Source: an uncultured Clostridia bacterium (GTDB lineage: Bacteria; Bacillota; Clostridia; Lachnospirales; Bianqueaceae). From it: a DNA stretch of 13,370 nt. The stretch covers positions 1-13,370 of the forward strand of contig CALBGL010000054.1 of NCBI GenBank assembly GCA_937892735.1. The letters run 5' to 3'. The notes below the pieces were generated by a model. That model saw only the letters and a list, made by a program, of their open reading frames with translations. It made no database searches and was not told the DNA's origin. Each line of letters begins with the position of its first letter. Position 1 is the first letter of the stretch. Position numbers and translations under genes: made by a program. Positions 1-6,823 of the stretch are shown piece after piece.

Positions 1-115
<115 letters not shown>

Positions 116-147
116 CGAACTACCTGATCACATAACAATATATTATC

Positions 148-176
148 ATTTTACAGGAAATAACGCCAAAAGTCAA
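148..176 (-). promoter_or_regulatory. sigma-A type promoter P1
   Basis: Minus strand -35 TTGACT (171-176) and -10 TAAAAT (148-153) separated by exactly 17 nt, with AT-rich DNA after the -10. The predicted start is near 141. It faces away from hslO and towards the tetranucleotide tract, so it serves a gene beyond the left edge. Confidence 0.6.
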
Positions 177-442
177 TAAGACACCCCCGCCTATTCTCCA
201 AAAAATAAAACAGACAAGAAGGGGTACGAACGATTAAAGGAAGTCATTTCCCGCCGCTGGAAATGTAGTATGGACAGGAGCAGAAAACAAAATGACTGGC
301 TGGATCACAGAGCTCGATGGAAGACCTCCAAGCGCGAACCGCTTTGAAGCGACGATAAGATGAAGCAAATCCCCGCAGATGGGAATGGACTTATCTGCGC
401 AAGATGACGATTGCCGGATACATCCGCGTCCGGTTTCATGGC
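177..442. other. intergenic region without a recognisable gene
   Basis: About 265 nt between the hslO stop and promoter P1. I see a perfect 7-bp inverted repeat CATTTCC/GGAAATG (245-251 with 259-265), an inverted repeat CGCAGAT/ATCTGCG (374-380 with 393-399) and CCGGA/TCCGG (414-418 with 429-433). None is followed by a U-tract, so no canonical terminator for hslO is evident. The plus strand has short open stretches, possibly a decayed gene, but no frame has both a convincing start and useful length. Confidence 0.5.
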
Positions 443-1339
443 TTACTCTCTCCTGCCTTGATTGGCCGCGGCAATATCCGCCAGCGCGGATAATTCAGCA
501 GATGTAAAGGAATATGGCTCATTACAGCAGTCACAGCGCAGCTCCACATCCTCTCCCTCTTCCGCCAGTTCCCGCAGGTCCTTCTCGCCAATACTGATCA
601 GGGCTCTCTCCACCTTATCCCGATTACAATTACAATGAAAACGGATTTCCTGTTTATCCAGAATTTCCAGATCCATATCGCCCAAAAGGTCCTGCAGGAG
701 ATCTTCCGGCGTATGTCCCTGAGAAAAGTATTCTGTCACCGAAGGAAACGCAACCACTTTTTCCTGCAGCTTCGCCGCCGTCTCATCCGACGCGCCCGGC
801 ATCATCTGAAAAATAAATCCTCCCGCGCATTTCACCGAATAATCACGATCGACCAGCACGCCCAGCGCTACAGCGGAGGGCACCTGTTCAGAGGCGGTAA
901 AATAATACGCCAAATCCTCTGCGATCTCACTGGTTACCAGGTGTGTCTGCCCGCAATAAGGTTCCTTCAGTCCCAGATCCTTGATAATGCTCATCACACC
1001 GACACCGATGGCGCCTGCTACATCTAACTTTCCTTTTGCATTCAGAGGCAAATCTACCTGTGAGTTTTTCGCGTATCCCCAGACCTCTCCCTTGCGGTTG
1101 GCATCCACATTGATCATCGCAATGGGACCCGATCCTTCAATTCGCAGTGTCAGTTGATCCTTATCCCCTTTCATCTGCCATCCCATCATGGCCGCTGCGG
1201 TCAGACTCCGTCCCAATGCTGCCGTAACGACAGGGGAAGTATCATGCCTGCTGCGAGCCTCCTCCACCGTATCTCTTGTCGTGCAGGCAAACGCCAAAAT
1301 CTGATCCTGCGCTGCCGTCGCTCTTAACATATAATCCAT
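443..1339 (-). CDS. hslO: Hsp33 redox-regulated holdase chaperone
   Basis: Cytoplasmic chaperone that is switched on by oxidation: four cysteines hold zinc when reduced, and their disulfide formation unfolds a linker and exposes the client-binding surface. The 298-residue product has the family length. The C-terminus carries the zinc module CXC (C236, C238), 30 residues, then CXXC (C269, C272), in the contexts HCNCN and CDCCNEPY. The N-terminal substrate domain shows RIEGSGP and a Gly-rich IGVGVMSIIKD segment. I chose the ATG at 1337-1339 (MDYMLRA) because AGGAGG lies just upstream and the protein then matches Hsp33 N-termini; the frame is open further up but only over methyltransferase sequence. 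It follows the methyltransferase by 4 bp and its ribosome site lies inside that gene's end, so the two are co-transcribed, probably from the promoter at 2134-2162. Confidence 0.96.
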   Translation of the reverse strand: MDYMLRATAAQDQILAFACTTRDTVEEARSRHDTSPVVTAALGRSLTAAAMMGWQMKGDKDQLTLRIEGSGPIAMINVDANRKGEVWGYAKNSQVDLPLNAKGKLDVAGAIGVGVMSIIKDLGLKEPYCGQTHLVTSEIAEDLAYYFTASEQVPSAVALGVLVDRDYSVKCAGGFIFQMMPGASDETAAKLQEKVVAFPSVTEYFSQGHTPEDLLQDLLGDMDLEILDKQEIRFHCNCNRDKVERALISIGEKDLRELAEEGEDVELRCDCCNEPYSFTSAELSALADIAAANQGRRE

Positions 1340-1343
1340 GATC

Positions 1344-2096
1344 TTATTCCTCCTGTTTTTTCTGTTCTGCCGCCACAAAACAAATTCGTTCTGAAGCCGC
1401 ATGCGGCGCTTCCCGCGTGAATCCATCATACATGCCTAATACCCGCAGTCCCGCCTCTTCCAGCCATCTTTTTAGCTGTTCAGGATCATACGCTTTCTCA
1501 TAATGTACCTCTTCTTCCCTTCGGTACAGATCCCCCTGCTTCCTGAAAAAGGTCACCTGATATTCATTCACCCGTTCTTCCTCATAATAATAATTCTGCC
1601 ATATATAGGCCGCATCTTCATAGGTTTCTGCCTGTACTCTGTCCCCCATAATCTCCCGAAACTTGTATTCCGTATTCACGTCGAACAGAAACAGTCCACC
1701 TGGATTCAGATAGTTATCGACCAACCGAAATACTTGACGCACATCCTCTTCTTCTAAAAGATAATTTAAACTATCACAGGTACAAAGAATCACATCCACT
1801 GTACCATATAATTCAAACTCTCTCATATCCTGTTCCAGAAAAAGGATAGACTGCCCCGCTTGTTCTGCCTTATCTCTCGCCTGGTTCAGCATCTCCTCCG
1901 AAATATCGGCTCCAATCATCTCATAACCGCGTTTTGAAAGCTCAACACACAAACTCCCTGTCCCGCAGGCAAGATCCAACACCAGCTTCGGATGTTTGCC
2001 ATGCGTCTGCCACAGACGTTCCATATAATCTGCCCACTGTTCATACGATACATCCTGCATAAACTCATCATAGACTTCCGCGAATGGTCCGTACAT
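1344..2096 (-). CDS. class I SAM-dependent methyltransferase
   Basis: A 250-residue Rossmann-fold methyltransferase, probably cytoplasmic, of unknown substrate. Motif I is VLDLACGTG (about residues 39-47). The acidic end of strand 2 is GADIS (62-66), followed by EQDMREF (88-94), VDVILCTCDSLNYL (100-113) and GGLFLFDVNT (133-142). The layout resembles small-molecule or tRNA-type methyltransferases widely annotated only as class I. The ATG at 2094-2096 (MYGPFAEVYDEFM) is preceded by GGAGGTGG at good spacing; the longer frame would begin with TTG inside the promoter, so I reject it. It is followed 4 bp later by hslO. The substrate cannot be told from sequence. Confidence 0.9.
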   Translation of the reverse strand: MYGPFAEVYDEFMQDVSYEQWADYMERLWQTHGKHPKLVLDLACGTGSLCVELSKRGYEMIGADISEEMLNQARDKAEQAGQSILFLEQDMREFELYGTVDVILCTCDSLNYLLEEEDVRQVFRLVDNYLNPGGLFLFDVNTEYKFREIMGDRVQAETYEDAAYIWQNYYYEEERVNEYQVTFFRKQGDLYRREEEVHYEKAYDPEQLKRWLEEAGLRVLGMYDGFTREAPHAASERICFVAAEQKKQEE

Positions 2097-2133
2097 GGTT
2101 CCACCTCCATTCTTGCGTTGATTCCTCCTTTCC

Positions 2134-2162
2134 ATTATATCAATCTCTTCGTCAAATGACAA
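2134..2162 (-). promoter_or_regulatory. promoter of the methyltransferase-hslO operon
   Basis: Minus strand -35 TTGTCA (2157-2162), 17-nt spacer, perfect -10 TATAAT (2134-2139); start predicted near 2127. The -35 abuts the stop codon of the preceding gene (2163-2165). The leader holds AAGGAGG near its 5' end and GGAGGTGG before the ATG. This gives the methyltransferase-hslO pair a start separate from the tad operon. Confidence 0.75.
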
Positions 2163-2879
2163 CTACTTTTCTTTCTTCCCAAAAAACTGCCTCATCCGTT
2201 CCCGCATTTTCTGTGTCGACTCTTTCTCGGAGTCTTCTTCCTCCGCCATATCATCCCATAACGCATATCGGGCGTAACGTGCCTGCTCCGCCTGATATTG
2301 CACCATGCTTTTTGCAGGGCTCTCCTCTTCCCGCTCCTGTGTTTTCTCTTCCTCTTCTTCCTCCGGGCTGTCTGTTTCTTCGTCTCCATCCGCGATCTTG
2401 CAATACATGCGATAGCATTGCAAGACGCTTTCTTCCGGCCATCGTTTTGCCACTGCATGGCTCAGCAGATGTCCGGATACTCTGGTCAACCACAGTCTGA
2501 CTTCTATCACGGGTTCCTGTGGAACATAAATACATTGCAGCCGTTCAGACTTGGTATCCCAATAGACATACCGGAGTTCAGACTGAAAACACCCTGGATC
2601 CAGAAGCAGTTCCTGCGCTTCTGATCCCACGCTTTTACAGGCCTGTATGACTTTTGTCAACTCTTTTCTGTCCATCATGGAATAACTTTGGATACAGACC
2701 CAATCCGTTACGTTATAAAGTATCCCTTCCTGTTCTGTCAGCCTCTCACATGGCGGCAGCCATTCGGGTTTCTGCGCGCAGATCATAGCCGCCTGATATG
2801 GAATCCATCCCTTCTCCTGGGGCGTCACCTGTATGAAATGCTGTCCGGATTCCGTATAATAGTCTTTAATAAACGCCAT
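2163..2879 (-). CDS. DUF6382-like Tad-locus protein without FHA domain
   Basis: A 238-residue protein with no signal peptide or membrane segment. Residues about 1-165 resemble the DUF6382 domain that in Clostridia often stands before a C-terminal FHA phosphothreonine-binding domain at tad loci; the cues are the order NVTDWVCIQSYS, LLLDPG, an aromatic strand pair and a final YRMYCKIADG. A run of acidic residues follows (about 166-187, including six Glu in a row), and the protein ends in a basic amphipathic stretch RERMRQFFGKKEK. No FHA sequence follows, in frame or in the 66 bp before the next gene. The ATG at 2877-2879 has GGAGG upstream and overlaps the peptidase gene end by 14 bp, so it is the last tad operon gene. 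The role is unproven: probably a cytoplasmic accessory of the pilus machine. The family match is from memory of sequence style. Confidence 0.65.
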   Translation of the reverse strand: MAFIKDYYTESGQHFIQVTPQEKGWIPYQAAMICAQKPEWLPPCERLTEQEGILYNVTDWVCIQSYSMMDRKELTKVIQACKSVGSEAQELLLDPGCFQSELRYVYWDTKSERLQCIYVPQEPVIEVRLWLTRVSGHLLSHAVAKRWPEESVLQCYRMYCKIADGDEETDSPEEEEEEKTQEREEESPAKSMVQYQAEQARYARYALWDDMAEEEDSEKESTQKMRERMRQFFGKKEK

Positions 2880-3303
2880 ATAACATATTCCTCCCTGCCA
2901 CCATCATTCCCATCCATAGAAATGGTAAATATGGAATTCCTGCTGTCTTATCTTTTTTTCTCCAATACTGCCAGGCCGCTATGGGGATCATAAGAAACAT
3001 GGAATAAAGAATCCCCTCCCACATCTGCGCCGCGGCAACATACATCGGCAGTACCATGAGCGCCCATATATCCCCTTCTCCCATTCCCTGCGGCATCACT
3101 TTCCTGAGGAAGCATAATAAACCTGCCAGGACCGTCATATCCATCCAGGGAAGAGGTTCCTGCATCCAGATCTGTCTTATGGCCGCCGTCACAATCCCCA
3201 CCATACTGTAGATCCATAGCGTACTGCTTCTGATCACATTTTGCCTTCCATCTTCCCAAGCCATCCTGCTCAAAATCCCTAAAAAAATGCCGTATATAAT
3301 CAT
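2866..3303 (-). CDS. tadV: TadV/CpaA-type prepilin peptidase (family A24)
   Basis: Integral-membrane aspartic peptidase that removes the leader of Flp and TadE-like prepilins on the cytoplasmic face. The 145-residue protein is nearly all hydrophobic segments and lacks the N-terminal methylase domain of PilD, as is usual for TadV. The two catalytic aspartates are visible: D18 in AWEDGR near the end of the first helix, and D78 in the GXGD-type motif GMGEGDIWAL. A GIPYLPFLWMG motif near the C-terminus matches the family. The ATG overlaps the upstream TGA (ATGA), implying translational coupling. Its likely substrates are the genes at 6599-6808, 6087-6599 and 3300-4151. Confidence 0.88.
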   Translation of the reverse strand: MIIYGIFLGILSRMAWEDGRQNVIRSSTLWIYSMVGIVTAAIRQIWMQEPLPWMDMTVLAGLLCFLRKVMPQGMGEGDIWALMVLPMYVAAAQMWEGILYSMFLMIPIAAWQYWRKKDKTAGIPYLPFLWMGMMVAGRNMLYGVY

Positions 3304-4151
3304 GTGAACCAGTCATTCTCCGTCTGACATAACACGCAAGGTGTATACAATCCACTTGCGATCTGGGCCTCAGACAGTTCTGTCAGCCTCGGAAACAGGT
3401 AGGAGCAGGTATCCGTATGAAAATGCTCGCCCCCCGCGGTCACAAAAACCTGCTGTCCTGTTGGTTCACATCGTTCACAGGATGATAGTCCCTGCTGCAG
3501 CGCGTCTGCCTGCGCCAACACGCGGATATCTTTCTGAATCAGATAACAATGCAGACTATGGTACTTTCTCCCGTTTCCAATTCGATAATAGGTTTCTCCC
3601 TCTTCCCCTGTTTCTTCTTTTCTTTCCCCATCGGTATAAAATGCTTCCTGGGGTAATCCTATAAAGGCACGCACCTTACAATCCGCTACGATCTGCAGAT
3701 CACTGAAAAAGCCAAAAGGATCTGGCCATTGCAGCGGCAATACCGCTACTAGGTGAATCCAATCCGGCATTCCCTCATCCTGATAAAAAAAACGGGAATA
3801 TTGCAGCTGTGGCTCCTTCTCGGCGCCCAATTCCTTCCAAAGGGCATCTGCATATTCTTCTTCCAATATCTGTCCTGCCAACATCCCGCCCACCGTATTC
3901 ACCGTCTCCTGCCATAATATATCCTGACTCTCCGGCTCCCCTTCTTCTGCCGTCTCCTGCAATTCTGAAAAGCCTGCCAATTGAAACCAGTATCCCATAG
4001 AAGCCATCGTCGATGCTGTCTGGTGTACGGCTCCTTGCAGCACTTCGTACAAGATACAATACCGCAAAATATATAGAAACGGCAGCCATATCAGAAAAAA
4101 AAGCGGAACCAGAATCACAGCCTCCACAGTAAAAGAACCTCGCCTATTCAT
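3300..4151 (-). CDS. tadE: TadE-like pseudopilin with two HX3C-X22-CX2C modules
   Basis: A 283-residue protein anchored by one N-terminal helix. The start MNRRGSFTVEAVILVP gives a class III prepilin site, G then SFTVE with Glu at +5, so TadV should process it. A hydrophobic helix spans about residues 10-30; the rest is predicted to be outside. The C-terminus holds two tandem modules with identical spacing: H198-X3-C202-X22-C225-X2-C228 and H245-X3-C249-X22-C272-X2-C275, a Cys3His pattern that suggests metal binding or disulfides. The ATG at 4149-4151 overlaps the DUF5702 gene end by 8 bp; a longer frame exists upstream but would add a non-prepilin N-terminus. The ribosome site (AAGGG) is weak, as expected for a coupled gene. 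TadE-like assignment is firm in the N-terminus only. Confidence 0.8.
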   Translation of the reverse strand: MNRRGSFTVEAVILVPLFFLIWLPFLYILRYCILYEVLQGAVHQTASTMASMGYWFQLAGFSELQETAEEGEPESQDILWQETVNTVGGMLAGQILEEEYADALWKELGAEKEPQLQYSRFFYQDEGMPDWIHLVAVLPLQWPDPFGFFSDLQIVADCKVRAFIGLPQEAFYTDGERKEETGEEGETYYRIGNGRKYHSLHCYLIQKDIRVLAQADALQQGLSSCERCEPTGQQVFVTAGGEHFHTDTCSYLFPRLTELSEAQIASGLYTPCVLCQTENDWFT

Positions 4152-6090
4152 ATCGGAAATACCCTTGTGACCCATAGCTTTGCACGCTGCCCTGAATGAC
4201 CGTTTCCGCGCAAAACTCACTGACCATATCGGATAATTGAAAATCCGGCATTCCCGACTTCTGCATATTCAGATGAATCAATGTCTGCATTCTTTCCAGA
4301 CTGGTCTCTGTATCCGAAAGTATGCCTAATAATCGCAAGTACATTTCGTATCCCACTCCCTTCGCCTCTTTTCTCTCCGACTTTTCCCACTGTCTTTCTA
4401 AAATCTTTTCCAGATCGGTCTGCCAGCTCTCCTGGTCTTTCCATAAAGGCACTTCTTTTCCTTCCACCAGCATTCCAAAATCAACATAGGACTCTGCCGC
4501 TGTCCATAAGAACAGGATAGCCCCATATACCACCGCGTTTCCGATTCCCGGCGCTATAATGCCGCCTGTGCTCGCCGCCATTCTACGAATCGCAGCCTGT
4601 TTCTCACCGTCCGCCATCAGATGGGCCATGTTCATAGCAAACCGTATGGCCAAAATCCGATACTGGATGCTCTTTAGATTCTCATATTCGTTATATTTTC
4701 CTTCTAAAATAAATTCTGCCTCATTCCGAAAGACCGATTCTCCAAAAAAATCTCCGCGCAGGTTTTGTCCCGCTCCTGCCTGCTGATCGCTGAGATTTCG
4801 AAACATTCCTACCATGTATTCTATCCATCGTATCTTCTCCAGAAGTGTATCCACTTTTCTCTGCGTCTCTTCCTCCAATTGTTCCAGTGCCTGTTGAATC
4901 GCCGCTTCCTCCGTGATCTCCCCGTCAACATCCTCTGCCAGATCCACGTCCGCCCCATATTCTTTTAGATCCACCTGCCACTCCATGATCCAATCCCATA
5001 CAGCTCCCAGATCCCATTGTTTTTCTTCTTCCTGTATCTCATATTCCAGCACCATTCCATCCTCATACTGTGAAAAAATCCGAGCTGCCCGCTCTAATGC
5101 GGCCTGCTCCGTTTCCGCTCCCGTTTTCATCTGCGTCTTCATTCTTTCTAAAGTCTCCTGATTCTTTCTGAGCGCCCGCTTGAGTTCCCGCGCCTCCTGT
5201 ATTTCCCACAACGATTCGCGTGTGGCATGAAGTTCCTGCATCATATCCTGTACATGGTCCTGACTTCGCTCTTCCGAAGTGAGAGCCGATACTGCCTGAT
5301 CCCACGCTGTAAAGTCTTGCTGCATCCTCTCCATTGTCTCGATGAGCTGGTCGATGGCTTCCTCCCCCTTTCGATTGCAATCTTCCAGTCTTTCACATCG
5401 TTCCGCCCACTCTTCTGCCATTTGCTCTGCCATAGAACTTTCATCTTTAGCAAACTCTACAGATTGTATAAAATCTTCCAATCTATAAGGACTTTCTCGC
5501 GTCATCGTTACGTAAATCTCTTGTGTGCGAGTTCTATACAATATTTCAATTAACTCTCCGTACTGTTGATTATATTCCGCTAACTTCATCTGAATCTGGG
5601 CATAACATCCCTCCAGGCCTTTTCCCTGGACTGTATCTTCTACGATCCCCATATACTCCATCAGGTTTTGAATCCCTTCCTGCAGAATTCGATATTCCAT
5701 GAAGCGCTCTACCTGGGTTCTGAAAATATCCAGATCCTGCAATGTTTTGAACCCCGAAATACGGATTTCTTCCACCTCGTACGCAAATATTCCTGTCCAA
5801 GGTCTTTGTTGAATCTCTGCTCTAGATACCCTTTGATTCTTTTCTACGAACTTTTTCCATCGAGACTCGATCTGACTCCCCTCTGTACCATATAGACCGT
5901 ATCGTCTGGTGAGTTCTTCTGCGTAACAGCTCAAAATCGACTGCCCCGCCTCCTGTGTCATCCGCAGCGCGTCATTTCGCTCCACCATAAATCTTGCCCA
6001 TTGAAACAGACTGGTCCAGAGCAGAATCATGGGTACGCACAAGAGGCTGAAAAATACCGTGAAACTGCCTGTCTTTTCTTCCGTATTCAT
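4144..6090 (-). CDS. DUF5702-like large Tad-locus surface protein
   Basis: A 648-residue protein starting MNTEEKTGSFTVFFSL, with an N-terminal helix (about 13-32) and a long extracytoplasmic part. The leader resembles the other prepilins (G then SFTV), but the Glu at +5 is replaced by Phe, so processing by TadV is doubtful. The middle (about 200-420) is rich in Glu, Gln and Arg with heptad-like runs, probably coiled coil. The C-terminal third has the pattern seen in DUF5702 proteins of clostridial tad loci: FILEGKYNEYENLKSI, a hydrophobic Gly-rich helix around APGIGNAVVYGAILFLWTAAES, then DFGMLVEGKEVPLWK and a Trp. The ATG overlaps the upstream TGA (ATGA). A structural or shaft-associated role in the pilus is inferred from position; function is unknown. 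Confidence 0.72.
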   Translation of the reverse strand: MNTEEKTGSFTVFFSLLCVPMILLWTSLFQWARFMVERNDALRMTQEAGQSILSCYAEELTRRYGLYGTEGSQIESRWKKFVEKNQRVSRAEIQQRPWTGIFAYEVEEIRISGFKTLQDLDIFRTQVERFMEYRILQEGIQNLMEYMGIVEDTVQGKGLEGCYAQIQMKLAEYNQQYGELIEILYRTRTQEIYVTMTRESPYRLEDFIQSVEFAKDESSMAEQMAEEWAERCERLEDCNRKGEEAIDQLIETMERMQQDFTAWDQAVSALTSEERSQDHVQDMMQELHATRESLWEIQEARELKRALRKNQETLERMKTQMKTGAETEQAALERAARIFSQYEDGMVLEYEIQEEEKQWDLGAVWDWIMEWQVDLKEYGADVDLAEDVDGEITEEAAIQQALEQLEEETQRKVDTLLEKIRWIEYMVGMFRNLSDQQAGAGQNLRGDFFGESVFRNEAEFILEGKYNEYENLKSIQYRILAIRFAMNMAHLMADGEKQAAIRRMAASTGGIIAPGIGNAVVYGAILFLWTAAESYVDFGMLVEGKEVPLWKDQESWQTDLEKILERQWEKSERKEAKGVGYEMYLRLLGILSDTETSLERMQTLIHLNMQKSGMPDFQLSDMVSEFCAETVIQGSVQSYGSQGYFRYE

Positions 6091-6599
6091 GCCTGTCCAC
6101 CCGTCTCTTCCAGCTTTTTCTGGATCCGTTTCAATTCTTCCCCATAGTTTTGTATCAGATTCCCAAGGACTGGAAGTTCTTCTCCTATTTCCCAAGCCGC
6201 ATCCAGATGATTCCGCCACGATGCGCTTTCAATACGATATGCGCTTCTCGAAGTTCTGAGCTCTCTCCTGGTCCATAACGTAAACTCTCCCTGTAGCTGT
6301 AATTGTATTTTGATTCCCAGCAGACTATTTGTCATCTCATAACCCAGATTCTGATATTGAAACGGGAGCGGGGAAGACTGGCAATAGGAGCATACGATGG
6401 AGGACAGATTGTCCTCCATCGTTTCCTCGGTCTCCGCTCCCTGCCAAATCATCAAAGCCCTTTCCTCCAAGCTATGCAGGAGCAGTATGCTTCCGAGACC
6501 GAATAAGGTTCGCAGCAGTAAAACCAGCAGAAAAAATACACTCAGAAACAGCAAAGTCATTTCTACTGTCAAACTCCCTTTGCAATCTGTCATCTCCAT
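6087..6599 (-). CDS. TadE/TadF-like minor pseudopilin
   Basis: A protein of about 170 residues with a class III prepilin leader: K-G then SLTVE, Glu at +5, followed by a strongly hydrophobic helix (LLFLSVFFLLVLLL). The remainder is a small extracytoplasmic domain ending in a charged, probably helical tail (GEELKRIQKKLEE). The start is uncertain: GTG 6602, ATG 6599 (TGATG overlap with flp) and ATG 6593 are all in frame; AGGTG stands 6 nt before the last. All keep the same leader motif. It overlaps the next gene through ATGA. It likely acts as a minor pilin or assembly partner of Flp. Confidence 0.75.
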   Translation of the reverse strand: MEMTDCKGSLTVEMTLLFLSVFFLLVLLLRTLFGLGSILLLHSLEERALMIWQGAETEETMEDNLSSIVCSYCQSSPLPFQYQNLGYEMTNSLLGIKIQLQLQGEFTLWTRRELRTSRSAYRIESASWRNHLDAAWEIGEELPVLGNLIQNYGEELKRIQKKLEETGGQA

Positions 6600-6808
6600 C
6601 ACCTAGCGATCTGTGTCGGGTCAAAGTTTCCACTCTGAGACTCAATACTCTGTAGGACACCTGCCACAAAATCAACCACGGTATCCTTGAACATGATCAC
6701 CAGGGCAATCAGGACCACCAAAATCAGTACTACCTCTAACGTTCCGAACCCTTCCAGATTCTGATTCATCCAATCCCATCGTTCTCTTCCATCTCGTCCT
6801 ATTTGCAT
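6599..6808 (-). CDS. flp: Flp-type major pilin (Flp1-like)
   Basis: A 69-residue prepilin for the pilus fibre. The leader ends LEG, then FGTLE: cleavage after G20 would leave Glu (E25) at position +5, followed by the hydrophobic polymerisation helix VVLILVVLIALVIMF and a short polar tail, a mature protein of about 49 residues. This matches Flp1-like pilins of Clostridia (GxGTxEVVLI...FKD). It has the clearest ribosome site of the pilus genes (GGGAGAGG before ATG 6806-6808) and a 15-bp gap after tadC, one of only two non-overlapping junctions in the operon, which fits a need for higher translation. I see no separate promoter before it. Confidence 0.88.
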   Translation of the reverse strand: MQIGRDGRERWDWMNQNLEGFGTLEVVLILVVLIALVIMFKDTVVDFVAGVLQSIESQSGNFDPTQIAR

Positions 6809-6823
6809 ACTACCTCTCCCTTT

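Noticed and set aside
181..440. Plus-strand open stretches, for example one reading KTDKKGYERLKEVISRRWKC and another reading GWITELDGRPPSANRFEATIR.
   Set aside because: They look protein-like but lie in different frames, lack credible starts and are broken by stops. Possibly a decayed gene, but I cannot name it or support it.
635..1027. Plus-strand ORFs opposite hslO and many others opposite the tad genes.
   Set aside because: They are antisense shadows of well-supported genes, with no recognisable domains or ribosome sites.
1340..1429. Longer Hsp33 frame beginning near 1429.
   Set aside because: It would overlap the methyltransferase end by about 86 bp with a basic tail foreign to Hsp33; MDYMLRA at 1339 fits the family and has AGGAGG.
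2097..2162. Longer methyltransferase start at TTG 2160-2162.
   Set aside because: The added codons are promoter and leader sequence, and ATG 2094-2096 has GGAGGTGG at correct spacing.
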